64,000 nt of DNA. Origin: Aldersonia sp. NBC_00410 (GTDB lineage: Bacteria > Actinomycetota > Actinomycetes > Mycobacteriales > Mycobacteriaceae). The stretch spans positions 558,001 to 622,000 of the forward strand of contig NZ_JAPENM010000003.1 of assembly GCF_026342035.1 (NCBI RefSeq), read 5' to 3'. Shown in pieces: positions 17,955 through 26,075 of the stretch; within the stretch, counting starts at the first letter, position 1; the number at the start of each line of letters is the position of its first letter. A program made the translations under genes and the position numbers. The notes below the pieces were generated by a model that did no database searches, was not told where the DNA came from, and saw only the letters and a list, made by a program, of their open reading frames with translations.

Positions 17955-18049
17955 GACTCGTCGGTGACCAGTCGGTATACGACGTAGACGGCGAACCACA
18001 GGATCAACAAGGAAACGAGACCGAGCAGCACCTCGAAAAATATGACCAC
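17951..18049 (-). CDS. 32-residue single-pass membrane peptide coupled to nitrobindin
   Basis: GTG start, 32 residues: the product begins [17 protein letters not shown] and continues [15 protein letters not shown]. One hydrophobic helix spans residues 2-24, and the last residues are polar. Its TGA overlaps the GTG of the nitrobindin gene by 4 nt, which is strong evidence of translation and of cotranscription. No clear ribosome site precedes it, so the message may be leaderless. Function unknown; it may anchor or localise the haem protein at the membrane. Confidence 0.7.
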   Translation of the reverse strand: MVIFFEVLLGLVSLLILWFAVYVVYRLVTDES

Positions 18050-18121
18050 GCGGAGATTCTAGCCGCGCCCCGGAAGCGATTCTCGCGCAGTGGCCCGGAT
18101 CGGGTGAGAGTGCCCGCGGCG

Positions 18122-18137
18122 ATTACTTGCAAGTAAT
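18122..18137. promoter_or_regulatory. Perfect 16-bp palindrome between divergent genes
   Basis: ATTACTTGCAAGTAAT is fully symmetrical and AT-rich against the local GC background. It lies 73 bp from the membrane-peptide start and 74 bp from the cutinase-like start, so a bound dimer could control both. Shape and length fit a TetR-family operator; no regulator gene is adjacent. Confidence 0.6.
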
Positions 18138-18210
18138 GTGCGCCATAGTGACTAGCCGGTGTGTCAGAAGTTACGATCCTCCGAATCGCTAAGTTACCCG
18201 GGAGGCAACT

Positions 18211-19428
18211 TTGGCGCTCACGGCCCTTCGAGCCGCTGGATGCGCAGCAGTGTCAGTGCTGGCAGCAACCCTTTTCGCGGTGCCCGCCGCAGCCCAACCG
18301 CATCCGGACAACTACGCGAACGACTGTCCCGAGGTGATGATCATCGCGGTGTCCGGCGCAACGGACTCCACTGTCGATCGCGACCCGATGGCGGAGGAGC
18401 AGCGCCGGGCATGGTCCAACTGGGTGGGCAATATCACCGACCCGGCGGGCGAGCGCTTCGCCGCTGAGCCCGACACGATCGGGTGGCTCTACGTCCCGTA
18501 CCCGTCGACCTACGGACTGAGCCTGAACGAAGTCCCGACATACCAGGAGTCGACAGCGCTCGGCGTGGCCAAGACCCACCAACTACTCGGGCAGACGAAA
18601 CGCAAATGCGGGTCTGCCACGTCGTTCGTGCTGCTCGGCTACAGCGTCGGTGCCGAGGTGATGGAACGCGTCTCCCGCGAGATCGGTACGCGCGCCGAGG
18701 CCGCGACGGTGAGCCCGGACGACGTCCTCGGTGTGGTGCTCGTCGGCGATCCGTACCGGCCGGCCGGGACGCCCTCCTACGACGGGAAGGTGCCACCCGG
18801 CGGCGGGTTCATGTCGTCGGAACGGGCCGACTACGGCGAATTGACCGACAAGATCGTGTCCGCATGCCGACGTTGGGACATCGCGTGCGATGCCCCGCAA
18901 CGGATCGCTGTTCTCGACCTGCTACTCAACGTGCTCGGTCAGATCCATTTCACCGTGCTCGACCCGCTGCAGACGTTCACCGACACCGATGCTGTGCTCG
19001 GCGGCATCGTCGGCCGGACGCTGGAACACATCGTGCGCGACCCGCAACGGTGGGCGAACTCGGAGGAGACGTTGCTCGACATCGCGCGGCGCGAGGCGGA
19101 CCGCACCGAGCAGGTGCTCGATCCCGATGCGCCCGACCCGCGGGCCACGCCGGCGCAGCTCGCCGGGCTCTACGACTGGGCCACCGGGAAGGGCGCGCCA
19201 ATCGTGCGGCAAAAGCTCCTCGCCGAGGGCGCCGGATTCGTCGATGACAACGCGGACTTCTTCGAGCTGCTCATCCAGCCCTACATCTTCCTCGGCTTCG
19301 CGCAGCACATGTTGTATTGGTTCGCCGTCGGCTCGAACGCGAGCGATGCCGACAACATTGTCAACTGGCTGGCCGACCTCGCGATCTCGTCGAAGACTGC
19401 CGACGAACCGGTACCCGCCCACCCCTGA
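18211..19428 (+). CDS. Secreted cutinase-like alpha/beta hydrolase
   Basis: 405 residues from a TTG start with GGGAGG 6 nt upstream. Sec signal peptide at residues 1-28 (hydrophobic core AVSVLAATLFAVPAAA, cleavage near AAA-Q). The mature part starts with a cutinase-like NDCPEVMIIAVSGATDST. The nucleophile elbow is GYSVGAEV, with paired cysteines typical of actinobacterial cutinase-family esterases, and the protein is about twice the length of a minimal cutinase. A C-terminal extension of about 150 residues (after the VSACRRWDIACDAP segment) has no recognised motif. Predicted to hydrolyse lipid esters at the cell envelope. Confidence 0.85.
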   Translation: MALTALRAAGCAAVSVLAATLFAVPAAAQPHPDNYANDCPEVMIIAVSGATDSTVDRDPMAEEQRRAWSNWVGNITDPAGERFAAEPDTIGWLYVPYPSTYGLSLNEVPTYQESTALGVAKTHQLLGQTKRKCGSATSFVLLGYSVGAEVMERVSREIGTRAEAATVSPDDVLGVVLVGDPYRPAGTPSYDGKVPPGGGFMSSERADYGELTDKIVSACRRWDIACDAPQRIAVLDLLLNVLGQIHFTVLDPLQTFTDTDAVLGGIVGRTLEHIVRDPQRWANSEETLLDIARREADRTEQVLDPDAPDPRATPAQLAGLYDWATGKGAPIVRQKLLAEGAGFVDDNADFFELLIQPYIFLGFAQHMLYWFAVGSNASDADNIVNWLADLAISSKTADEPVPAHP

Positions 19429-19441
19429 GCGGAGTAACGCA

Positions 19442-19490
19442 GAACGGGCGGCTGCACAGAAGCGAAGTGCTTCTGCTCAGCCGCCCGTTC
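19442..19490. terminator. Bidirectional terminator
   Basis: Outer 13-bp stem GAACGGGCGGCTG/CAGCCGCCCGTTC with an inner 7-bp stem CAGAAGC/GCTTCTG and a 5-nt loop, between the convergent cutinase-like gene and sseC. Confidence 0.85.
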
Positions 19491-19506
19491 GCGGTACTGC
19501 GAAAGA

Positions 19507-19812
19507 TCAGACGCCGACGGTCACGTCGATGTTGTGAATGCCGTTCGCGTCCGGCCGGATCTCGGCGGTGCCGTTGCCCGAGGAGGACAGGGCCCGCACG
19601 GTCCAATCGCCCGGAGCGGCGAAGAAGCGGAAATCACCGGTACCCGAGGCGACTACCTCGGCGGTGAACTCGCCGCTGCCGTCCAGGAGGCGTACGAACG
19701 CGCCGCCCACCGGCTGTCCGTCACCGGCCAGCACGCGGCCGGTGATGACAGTTTCCTTCTCGACGTCGACGCCGGCCGGAATGGCCTGGCCCTGCGTGGG
19801 TGCTGCGCACAT
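19507..19812 (-). CDS. sseC: SseC-like DUF1416 protein
   Basis: 101 residues, one transthyretin/carboxypeptidase-regulatory-like beta domain. The family signature is GRVLAGDGQPVGGAFVRLLD followed by GEFTAEVVASGTGDFRFFAAPGDWTVR. The N-terminus MCAAPTQGQAIPAGVDVEKET keeps an early cysteine. It corresponds to SseC1/SseC2 of mycobacteria, always next to the CysA-type rhodanese, and begins 3 nt after the cysA stop. Biochemical role unknown, presumed in sulfur transfer. Confidence 0.93.
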   Translation of the reverse strand: MCAAPTQGQAIPAGVDVEKETVITGRVLAGDGQPVGGAFVRLLDGSGEFTAEVVASGTGDFRFFAAPGDWTVRALSSSGNGTAEIRPDANGIHNIDVTVGV

Positions 19813-19815
19813 TTC

Positions 19816-20649
19816 TTATTCTCCCAGTTCGATCGGTACACCGACGAGCGAGCCGTATTCGGTCCAGCTGCCGTCGTAGTTCTTGACATTCTTGTGGCCG
19901 AGCAGTTCCTGCAGCACGAACCAGGTGTGCGAGGAACGCTCGCCGATCCGGCAGTAGGCGATGGTGTCCTTGCTGCCATCGAGCCCCGCCTCGGCGTAGA
20001 TCTTCGCCAAGTCGTCGTCCGACTTGAACGTGCCGTCCTCGTTCGCGGCCTTGCTCCACGGCACGTTGAGGGCGCCCGGGATGTGGCCGGGACGCTGGCT
20101 CTGCTCCTGCGGCAGGTGGGCCGGAGCGAGAATCTTGCCACTGAACTCATCGGGCGAACGCACGTCGACGAGGTTCTTGTTGCCGATGGCGTCGACCGCC
20201 TCGTCGCGGAAGGCGCGGATCGAGAGGTCGGGCTCGGACGCCTTGTACTGCGTGGTCGGGCGGCTGACAGTGTCGCGCGACAGCGGGCGGCCGTCGAGCT
20301 CCCACTTCTTGCGGCCGCCGTCGAGCAGCTTCACATCGGTGTGGCCGTAGAGCTTGAAGTACCAGTACGCGTACGCGGCGAACCAGTTGTTGTTGCCGCC
20401 GTAGAGGACGACGGTGTCGTCGTTCGCGATGCCGCGCGAGGACAGCAGGTCGGAGAACTGCTCACGGTCGACGAAGTCGCGGCGAACCTGGTCCTGCAGG
20501 TCCTTCTTCCAATCGAGCTTGATGGCGCCCTCGATGTGGCCGCCGTCGTAGGCCGAAGTGTCCTCGTCGACCTCGACGAAAACTGTCTTCGGCGCGGTCA
20601 GGTTCTGCTCGGCCCAGTCTGCGGAGACCAGGACGTCGGAGCGAGCCAT
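19816..20649 (-). CDS. cysA: Thiosulfate sulfurtransferase (CysA2/CysA3-type rhodanese)
   Basis: 277 residues, two tandem rhodanese domains. The N-terminal domain lacks the cysteine (VVLYGGNNNWFAAYAY). The C-terminal domain has the active-site loop CRIGERSSHTW, with Cys at about residue 233. Predicted to transfer sulfane sulfur from thiosulfate to a thiol acceptor in the cytoplasm. AAGGAA precedes the ATG. Middle gene of the DUF4395-cysA-sseC operon, downstream of a polycysteine leader ORF. In mycobacteria the equivalent gene is cysteine-responsive. Confidence 0.95.
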   Translation of the reverse strand: MARSDVLVSADWAEQNLTAPKTVFVEVDEDTSAYDGGHIEGAIKLDWKKDLQDQVRRDFVDREQFSDLLSSRGIANDDTVVLYGGNNNWFAAYAYWYFKLYGHTDVKLLDGGRKKWELDGRPLSRDTVSRPTTQYKASEPDLSIRAFRDEAVDAIGNKNLVDVRSPDEFSGKILAPAHLPQEQSQRPGHIPGALNVPWSKAANEDGTFKSDDDLAKIYAEAGLDGSKDTIAYCRIGERSSHTWFVLQELLGHKNVKNYDGSWTEYGSLVGVPIELGE

Positions 20650-20697
20650 TGGTGTTCCTTTCGTGTTTTCCTGCGGTATAGCGGGTTTGTCGAGTTA

Positions 20698-21174
20698 TTA
20701 CGCGGTTGCGGGGGTCCGGAACCGCGCGACGAGCGGGTAGATCTGGCAGCCGAGGCAGATGCCGAACGCGGCATTGAGGAACGCGGCGAACAACGCGAAC
20801 CCGGCGAAAATCACGCCGACGGTCGGCGCCCCGGCGAGGAAAGCGATCAGGCCGGCGGCGGCGAAGCCGAAGCCGACGAGCTGGGCAAATTTCAGTGGCG
20901 CGATCGGCTCGCGCTCGGTCGCGGGGCCGATCCGCGGTGCGACGACCGTCGCGAAGATCCGGCCGTACGGGCTGCGGCGCGGGCCGAGGAAGGCGCCGAG
21001 GGCGAACACCACGGTCTGGATCGCGAGCAAGATCACGGCGACGGGCGGCGCGAAAGCTGCGGTCACCAGCACGGCGACGAGCACGGCGGTGGTGAGCCAG
21101 GCCGCGAACCGTGGACCGCGGACATCGACCTGTTCGGTCGACACGGTGGTGTCGGTGTTTGAGGTGACGGACAC
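20698..21174 (-). CDS. DUF4395 membrane protein
   Basis: 158 residues from GTG at 21174 (GGAG 7 nt upstream). The DUF4395 pattern is present: VDVRGPRFAAWLTTAVL, a middle block ending LGPRRSPYGRIFATVVAPRIGP, and the C-terminal membrane pair ending FGICLGCQIYPL with a CxGC dithiol. About four transmembrane helices. DUF4395 proteins commonly neighbour thioredoxins and rhodaneses and may pass reducing equivalents or sulfur across the membrane. First structural gene after the leader ORF. Confidence 0.9.
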   Translation of the reverse strand: MSVTSNTDTTVSTEQVDVRGPRFAAWLTTAVLVAVLVTAAFAPPVAVILLAIQTVVFALGAFLGPRRSPYGRIFATVVAPRIGPATEREPIAPLKFAQLVGFGFAAAGLIAFLAGAPTVGVIFAGFALFAAFLNAAFGICLGCQIYPLVARFRTPATA

Positions 21175-21213
21175 GTGGATGCTCCTGCGCGGATGGGCTA
21201 TGGGCCGGGGACT

Positions 21214-21246
21214 GCGTCGGAAGGACGCGCATCGAATCGCCGACGC
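21214..21246 (-). other. Hairpin between leader ORF and DUF4395 gene
   Basis: GCGTCGG and CCGACGC can pair (7 bp) around a 19-nt loop in the 124-nt space between the leader stop and the DUF4395 start. It may take part in attenuation, but no competing structure that masks the ribosome site was found by eye. Confidence 0.35.
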
Positions 21247-21298
21247 ATTCGTGAACTTCGGAATCAGCGAGCGCGATCCGAATCGAACGCCGAGGCGA

Positions 21299-21364
21299 TC
21301 AGCGGCAGAGGCAACAACAACCACCGAGCCGGCACAGATCCACTGTGCGGCGTCGGGTGAGCAT
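21299..21364 (-). CDS. Polycysteine leader peptide (cysteine attenuator)
   Basis: ATG-initiated ORF of 21 codons ending GGCCCLCR, with five cysteines in all: one at position 11 and four within positions 16-20, just before the stop. The N-terminus is MLTRRRTVDLC. Short ORFs with terminal Cys runs precede sulfur operons in mycobacteria and act as cysteine-responsive attenuators: ribosomes stalling on Cys codons allow downstream expression. Here it precedes DUF4395-cysA-sseC by 124 nt, the same context. A TAGACT -10-like element lies about 28 nt upstream of the ATG, so the leader is short. This ORF is easily missed because of its size. Confidence 0.85.
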   Translation of the reverse strand: MLTRRRTVDLCRLGGCCCLCR

Positions 21365-21485
21365 GAGCTCGATGGGTTGCACGTCGGGCAGTCTACCGAA
21401 AAATGCGGCGAAGATAACTATCGGTGTTGTTTGCCCAGCTCAGAGCTGTAACTCGGTAACGCCGACAGGCTTTTGGGTGGTCGAT

Positions 21486-21923
21486 TCAGACGGTCAGCGG
21501 GGCCAATGCGGAGCGCAGGTCGTTCGCGGCCGGGACACCCGAGATGCGGAACCGCTCGGTGAGGTCCGCGTCGAAGATGAAGGTGGTCGGCAGCGACAGC
21601 ACGCCGAGTTCCTTGGCGATCACCGGGTGGCGGTCGATATCGAGTTCGACCTCGACGGGCGGGGACGCCGAAGTCGACAGGTCCGCGATCGCGCTACCGA
21701 CGACCCGGCGCACCGCGGCGCACGGCCCGCACCAGTCGGCGGAGAAGTGCAGCACGGTCGGGACGCCGGGAGCGACGCCGACCTCCGTAAGCAGTTCGGC
21801 ACGGCGCGCGGGCGCCGCACCGTCCGGCCGCACATCGCGGACCTTCCCGGCGCGAGCGCGCACGAACAGTCCGACGGCGAGCGCCGCGACGAGTACGACG
21901 AGGAGAATGATCAGTTCGGTCAT
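21486..21923 (-). CDS. Membrane-anchored thioredoxin family protein (Rv0816c/ThiX-like)
   Basis: 145 residues. N-terminal membrane anchor (residues 3-22, LIILLVVLVAALAVGLFVRA) then a thioredoxin fold with the redox motif ADWCGPCAAVRRV at about residue 65 and the cis-Pro region LSLPTTFIFD. Probably a thiol-disulfide oxidoreductase. The charge pattern after the anchor (RARAGKVRDVR) suggests the catalytic domain stays cytoplasmic. Its ATG overlaps the lmeA stop by 4 nt. It lies directly upstream of the cysteine leader and sulfur operon, as in M. tuberculosis. Confidence 0.9.
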   Translation of the reverse strand: MTELIILLVVLVAALAVGLFVRARAGKVRDVRPDGAAPARRAELLTEVGVAPGVPTVLHFSADWCGPCAAVRRVVGSAIADLSTSASPPVEVELDIDRHPVIAKELGVLSLPTTFIFDADLTERFRISGVPAANDLRSALAPLTV

Positions 21924-22711
21924 GGCTTCTGCAATTGGTCCAAATCGATGGTGATGTGTTCGCCGGTGCCTTCGATGACGATCTGCGAGCCCTCGGCGGC
22001 GACCCTGGTCGGCACGACACCGAACGGCAGCTGCCTGGTGTCCAGTATCCGGCTGAATTGTTGCAGCACCGCCGGGCGGGCCACTTCGAGGCCGAGCCGG
22101 TCGGATCGATCGTCGTCGGGCCCGTAGTAATAGTCGCCGGCCACCAACCGAACCTGGTTGCCATCGATGACCAGGTCGGCGCGCACGCTGATCCGGGTCG
22201 GCACGCCGTTCACCGGCACCGTCCCGGTCAATACGGTCGCACCGTTGGTGGTCCGACCCGAGCCTCCCGACCCGCCGGTGCCGTCCGACTTATCCGCCGG
22301 TGGTGCGGAGATTTGCAGGTCGGGGATGCCGAGGAGCTGCCCCAGTTCGGTGGCCTCGATCCGGATCCGGCCGGACAGGCGCTCTACCGGGACCGCGCGG
22401 ACGTCCCCGTCGATGAGGCTGCGCGGCGGAATCGAGACACCCTCCAGCGATGCCTCGACGACGGTCTCGCCGGTGGCGTCCGGCCTGCGCCCCTGCGCGC
22501 GGATCTCCACGTCGCGATAGTCACCCCGGGCGGCCTGGGTGAGAAACGGGAAACCGTGGAAGATCACCGACGGGTCGGCGGACAGGTCTGCGCCGATCCG
22601 CAGCGCACGCGATACTCGGTATTCGGCGTACGCCGCGGCGCCGAAATCGACGATCACCGCCACGCCGGCGAGGCATAAGAGGGCGATGACGAGTCTGCGC
22701 ACGCCGTCCAT
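21920..22711 (-). CDS. lmeA: LmeA-like DUF2993 protein, lipomannan elongation
   Basis: 263 residues. N-terminal signal-anchor (residues 6-25, LVIALLCLAGVAVIVDFGAA) followed by a TULIP-like DUF2993 domain that starts with SADPSVIFHGFPFLTQAARGDYRDVEI. A Gly/Ser-rich loop (SDGTGGSGGSGRTT) interrupts the domain at about residue 145. It corresponds to Rv0817c/LmeA, a periplasmic phospholipid-binding protein needed for mannan elongation in lipomannan and lipoarabinomannan. Coupled to the thioredoxin gene by ATGA overlap. Divergent from glnR. Confidence 0.88.
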   Translation of the reverse strand: MDGVRRLVIALLCLAGVAVIVDFGAAAYAEYRVSRALRIGADLSADPSVIFHGFPFLTQAARGDYRDVEIRAQGRRPDATGETVVEASLEGVSIPPRSLIDGDVRAVPVERLSGRIRIEATELGQLLGIPDLQISAPPADKSDGTGGSGGSGRTTNGATVLTGTVPVNGVPTRISVRADLVIDGNQVRLVAGDYYYGPDDDRSDRLGLEVARPAVLQQFSRILDTRQLPFGVVPTRVAAEGSQIVIEGTGEHITIDLDQLQKP

Positions 22712-22920
22712 TCTTACCGGGTCGCCCCGTGACCCGGTGTATCCGATCTATGTGACGACACCCATCCGATCAGCGTGTGACGGCGGGTAGCACGCTAATC
22801 TGTGGGCGTAAGTACGTGTTACCTGTCCGCCGTCGCACGGTAACGACGATGTGAGGCGTGCGAAAGCGCGTGGCGCCTCGCACCACCAGATGCGCCGTAC
22901 CTGGCGAGATGGGAGAGGCC

Positions 22921-23739
22921 ATGGAGCTGCTCCTGCTGACTTCGGACCCGAATCCTGATTCTGTACTGCCCTCCCTAACCCTGCTGGCGCACAACGTTCG
23001 TCCGGCACCGAGCGAGGTCTCGTCCCTGCTCGAGGCCGGTGCCGCGGACGTGGCGTTGGTGGATGCCCGCACCGACCTTGCCGCCGCGCGTGGCCTGTGT
23101 CGTCTGCTCGGGAGTACCGGTTCGGCTGTGCCAGTGGTGGCGGTGCTGACCGAAGGTGGCTTGGTCGCAGTGAATGCGGACTGGGGTGTCGACGACATCC
23201 TGCTGCCCGGCACCGGACCTGCCGAGATCGATGCGCGGTTGCGGCTGCTGGTGGCCCGCAGCGGCGGCATGGCGGCCGCGGAGAACACCGGCAAGATCAC
23301 CCTCGGCGAGCTGGTCATCGACGAGGGCACCTACACCGCGCGGTTGCGCGGCAAGCCGCTCGACCTCACCTACAAGGAATTCGAGCTGCTGAAATACCTC
23401 GCCCAGCACGCAGGCCGGGTGTTCACCCGAGCGCAGCTGCTGCAGGAGGTGTGGGGCTACGACTTCTTCGGCGGCACCCGCACGGTGGACGTGCACGTAC
23501 GGCGGTTGCGCGCCAAGCTCGGCACGGAGTACGAGTCACTGATCGGCACGGTCCGCAACGTGGGCTACAAGGCCGTGCGGCCGAGCCGCAGCGCCAAGGT
23601 CGACGCGCCCGCCCCCGTTTTCGAGGGCGAGGACGCCGACGGGGTGGATTCGCTGGACGGCGGCTCGGCCGGCGCGGCGCACCTGAACACGGACGACGAC
23701 GGCGTCGAACTGTCCCATGCGAACGGGACGGCCGGCTGA
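22921..23739 (+). CDS. glnR: GlnR-type OmpR-family response regulator
   Basis: 272 residues. An N-terminal receiver-like domain (residues 1-115, [30 protein letters not shown]) precedes a winged-helix DNA-binding domain ([55 protein letters not shown] is the complete effector core, about residues 140-195). A disordered acidic tail follows. It is the orphan nitrogen regulator of actinobacteria (Rv0818), which lacks a partner kinase and none is adjacent here. GGGAGAGG precedes the ATG. mshD starts 2 nt after its stop. Confidence 0.92.
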   Translation: MELLLLTSDPNPDSVLPSLTLLAHNVRPAPSEVSSLLEAGAADVALVDARTDLAAARGLCRLLGSTGSAVPVVAVLTEGGLVAVNADWGVDDILLPGTGPAEIDARLRLLVARSGGMAAAENTGKITLGELVIDEGTYTARLRGKPLDLTYKEFELLKYLAQHAGRVFTRAQLLQEVWGYDFFGGTRTVDVHVRRLRAKLGTEYESLIGTVRNVGYKAVRPSRSAKVDAPAPVFEGEDADGVDSLDGGSAGAAHLNTDDDGVELSHANGTAG

Positions 23740-23741
23740 GC

Positions 23742-24683
23742 GTGGATTGGTTCGAAGCGCTGTCCACTGCCGACGCCGCGGACATCACCGGTCTGATCGA
23801 GAACGCGACGGCAATCGACGGTGTCGCGCCGGTATCCGAGGCCGTCGTGCTTTCGCTCACCGGCGGGTCCGGCTCCCGGCATTTGGTGCACCTGGTCGAT
23901 GACCGTGTCGCCGGGTACGCGAATTTTGTTCCAGGTCACGGCGAGCATCCGGCGATGATCGAGGCCGCCGTGCATCCGGACCTGCGCGGACGCGGCATCG
24001 GAACCGAACTCGTCGCAGCGGCACTGGATGCGGGTGATGAAGCGGGAGTCCGTGTCTGGGCTCATGGCGACCTGCCCCCGGCCCGCCGGGTGGCCGCCAA
24101 GCTCGGCCTCGCGCCCGTCCGTGAGCTGCTACAACTGCGCCGCACCGAATCCGCCGGCGAACTGCCCGAACTCGTCATCCCCGAGGGTGTGCGGCTGCGC
24201 ACCTACGCCGGACCGGCCGACGATGCCGAGTTGCTGCGGGTCAACAATGCCGCTTTCGACTGGCATCCCGAACAGGGCGGCTGGACCGAGGCGGACGTGG
24301 CCGCGCGCCGGGCCGAGTCCTGGTTCGACCCGCTCGGCCTGTTCATCGCCGAGGACCCCGCTGCCGAGCAGGGCACGCCCGGTTCGATGCTCGGTTTTCA
24401 CTGGACAAAGGTGCACACCGGTGCGGAGCCGCTCGGCGAGGTGTACGTGGTCGGCATCGACCCGGCCGCTCAGGGCAGGGGGCTCGGCCGCCTGCTCACG
24501 CTCGCCGGCCTGCACCATCTTCGGGTGCGTGGGCTCACGACGGTGCTGCTCTACACCGAAGGCGACAACCTCGCCGCGCTGCACACCTACGACCGGCTCG
24601 GGTTCGTCCGCCACGCCGTCGACATGGCATACGCCGCGCCGAGCGATGCGGTTATAAACGCTGCGGCGGACCGCCCAGTCTGA
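23742..24683 (+). CDS. mshD: Mycothiol synthase MshD
   Basis: 313 residues from GTG. Two tandem GNAT domains: N-terminal with HPDLRGRGIGTELV (about residues 80-95) and C-terminal with GIDPAAQGRGLGRLLT (about residues 243-258). Catalyses the last step of mycothiol synthesis, acetylation of Cys-GlcN-Ins by acetyl-CoA. Segments NNAAFDWHPEQGGWT and YVVGIDPAAQG are typical of MshD. It starts 2 nt after glnR, as in M. tuberculosis (Rv0819), and marks the organism as a mycothiol user. Confidence 0.95.
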   Translation: MDWFEALSTADAADITGLIENATAIDGVAPVSEAVVLSLTGGSGSRHLVHLVDDRVAGYANFVPGHGEHPAMIEAAVHPDLRGRGIGTELVAAALDAGDEAGVRVWAHGDLPPARRVAAKLGLAPVRELLQLRRTESAGELPELVIPEGVRLRTYAGPADDAELLRVNNAAFDWHPEQGGWTEADVAARRAESWFDPLGLFIAEDPAAEQGTPGSMLGFHWTKVHTGAEPLGEVYVVGIDPAAQGRGLGRLLTLAGLHHLRVRGLTTVLLYTEGDNLAALHTYDRLGFVRHAVDMAYAAPSDAVINAAADRPV

Positions 24684-24704
24684 TTGGACAGACCGGCCAG
24701 GTTT

Positions 24705-24722
24705 GTTCATTTCGCGTTCACC
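24705..24722 (+). promoter_or_regulatory. PHO box upstream of pstS
   Basis: Two direct repeats, GTTCATT (24705-24711) and GTTCACC (24716-24722), spaced by exactly 11 nt. This matches the actinobacterial PhoP/RegX3-type box (GTTCACC units on one helix face). It lies 140 bp upstream of pstS, so phosphate-starvation induction of pstSCAB is inferred. Confidence 0.75.
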
Positions 24723-24864
24723 ACTAAGGGGCTATTCGTCCACCGAGCCCCCATACCTTGACCTGGGCGGCGACGCCGCCCGGTATTCGGTCGTGGGTCG
24801 AATATCCGGGGCTCGACAATTTGCCAGGCGAGCCAACGAGTAAGAGACAATTCGGAGGACATCG

Positions 24865-25986
24865 GTGAAATTCCAGCGCAGCGGCGCCCTCATCGGCGCG
24901 ATCGCGCTCAGCGCGATCGCGCTTGCAGGCTGTGGCAGTGACAACAACAGCGCGTCGAACACATCGGACACGTCGAGCTCGACGGCGACGTGCGAAGGCA
25001 AGGACAAACTGTCCGGCGCCGGATCCTCCGCGCAGAAGAACGCGATGGACGCGTTCACCTCCGTCTACATCGCGGTGTGCAGCGGCAAGGGCAAGACGGT
25101 CAACGTCGCGTATAACCCGAGCGGTTCCGGTGACGGCCGCACTCAGTTCATCGCCAACCAGATCGACTTCGCGGGTTCCGACTCGGCGATCAAGGACGAT
25201 CAGGCCGCGGCCGCGAAGCAGCGCTGCGCCGGCAATGACGCGTGGAACCTGCCGCTCGTCTTCGGACCGGTGTCGCTGGCCTACAACATCGACGGCGTCG
25301 ACAATCTGGTGCTCAACGGTGACGTCGCTGCGAAGATCTTCAACGGCACGATCAAGAAGTGGAACGACCCGGCCATCGCTGCGCTGAACAGCGGCACCAC
25401 CCTGCCGGACACCGACATCGTGGTGTTCTTCCGGTCCGACTCCTCGGGTACCACCGACAACTTCCAGCAGTACCTGACGGCGGCCTCGAATGGCGCTTGG
25501 ACAACGGGCGCCGGCTCCGACTTCAAGGGCGGTATTGGACAGGGCGCCAAGGGCTCGGCCGGTGTCGCGCAGGGGGTGGCCACGACCCCGGGTTCGATCA
25601 CCTACGTCGAGAAGTCCTTCGCCGACCAGAACAAGCTGGACTCCGCCCAGATCGACACCGGTAGCGGACCGGTCGAGGTGTCCACCGAGACCGCGAGCAA
25701 GGCGATCGAGAAGACCCCGTTCAAGACCCCGGGGAGCAAGGATCTCGCGCTCGACCTGAAGACCACCTACGCCACGACCGAGGCCGGTGCCTACCCGCTG
25801 ATCCTGGCGACCTACGAGATCGTCTGCTCGAAGGGCTACGACGAGGCGACCACCGCCGCAGTGCAGTCGTTCCTGACCAGCGCGGCGAACGAGGGACAAC
25901 AGGATCTCGAGAGCCTCGGCTACGTGCCGCTGCCGGATTCGTTCAAGGAGACGGTCAACGCCTCCATTTCGTCGCTCGGCCAGTAG
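24865..25986 (+). CDS. pstS: Phosphate-binding lipoprotein PstS
   Basis: 373 residues from GTG with GGAGG 9 nt upstream. Lipoprotein signal with the lipobox ALAGC (Cys23) and a Ser/Thr/Asn-rich linker. The binding domain has GAGSSAQKNAMDAF, the phosphate-site segments GSGDGR and FAGSDSA, and FRSDSSGTTDNFQQYL. High-affinity phosphate receptor of the Pst transporter. First gene of pstSCAB, and behind the PHO box. Confidence 0.96.
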   Translation: MKFQRSGALIGAIALSAIALAGCGSDNNSASNTSDTSSSTATCEGKDKLSGAGSSAQKNAMDAFTSVYIAVCSGKGKTVNVAYNPSGSGDGRTQFIANQIDFAGSDSAIKDDQAAAAKQRCAGNDAWNLPLVFGPVSLAYNIDGVDNLVLNGDVAAKIFNGTIKKWNDPAIAALNSGTTLPDTDIVVFFRSDSSGTTDNFQQYLTAASNGAWTTGAGSDFKGGIGQGAKGSAGVAQGVATTPGSITYVEKSFADQNKLDSAQIDTGSGPVEVSTETASKAIEKTPFKTPGSKDLALDLKTTYATTEAGAYPLILATYEIVCSKGYDEATTAAVQSFLTSAANEGQQDLESLGYVPLPDSFKETVNASISSLGQ

Positions 25987-26075
25987 GTCACGATGAGGGT
26001 GCGGAATGCGGCGACTGACCGTGCCCGTTCCGCATTCTCGCCATACCATTTACCAACGACAGGAACCGTGAGCGC

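Noticed and set aside
22818-22844. GTTACC...GGTAAC inverted repeat before glnR as a GlnR box.
   Set aside because: 15-nt gap and poor match to GlnR sites; may be chance.
24728-24751. GGGGCT/AGCCCC hairpin as a terminator of mshD.
   Set aside because: Six-bp stem, 12-nt loop and no U-run; more likely part of the pst promoter region.
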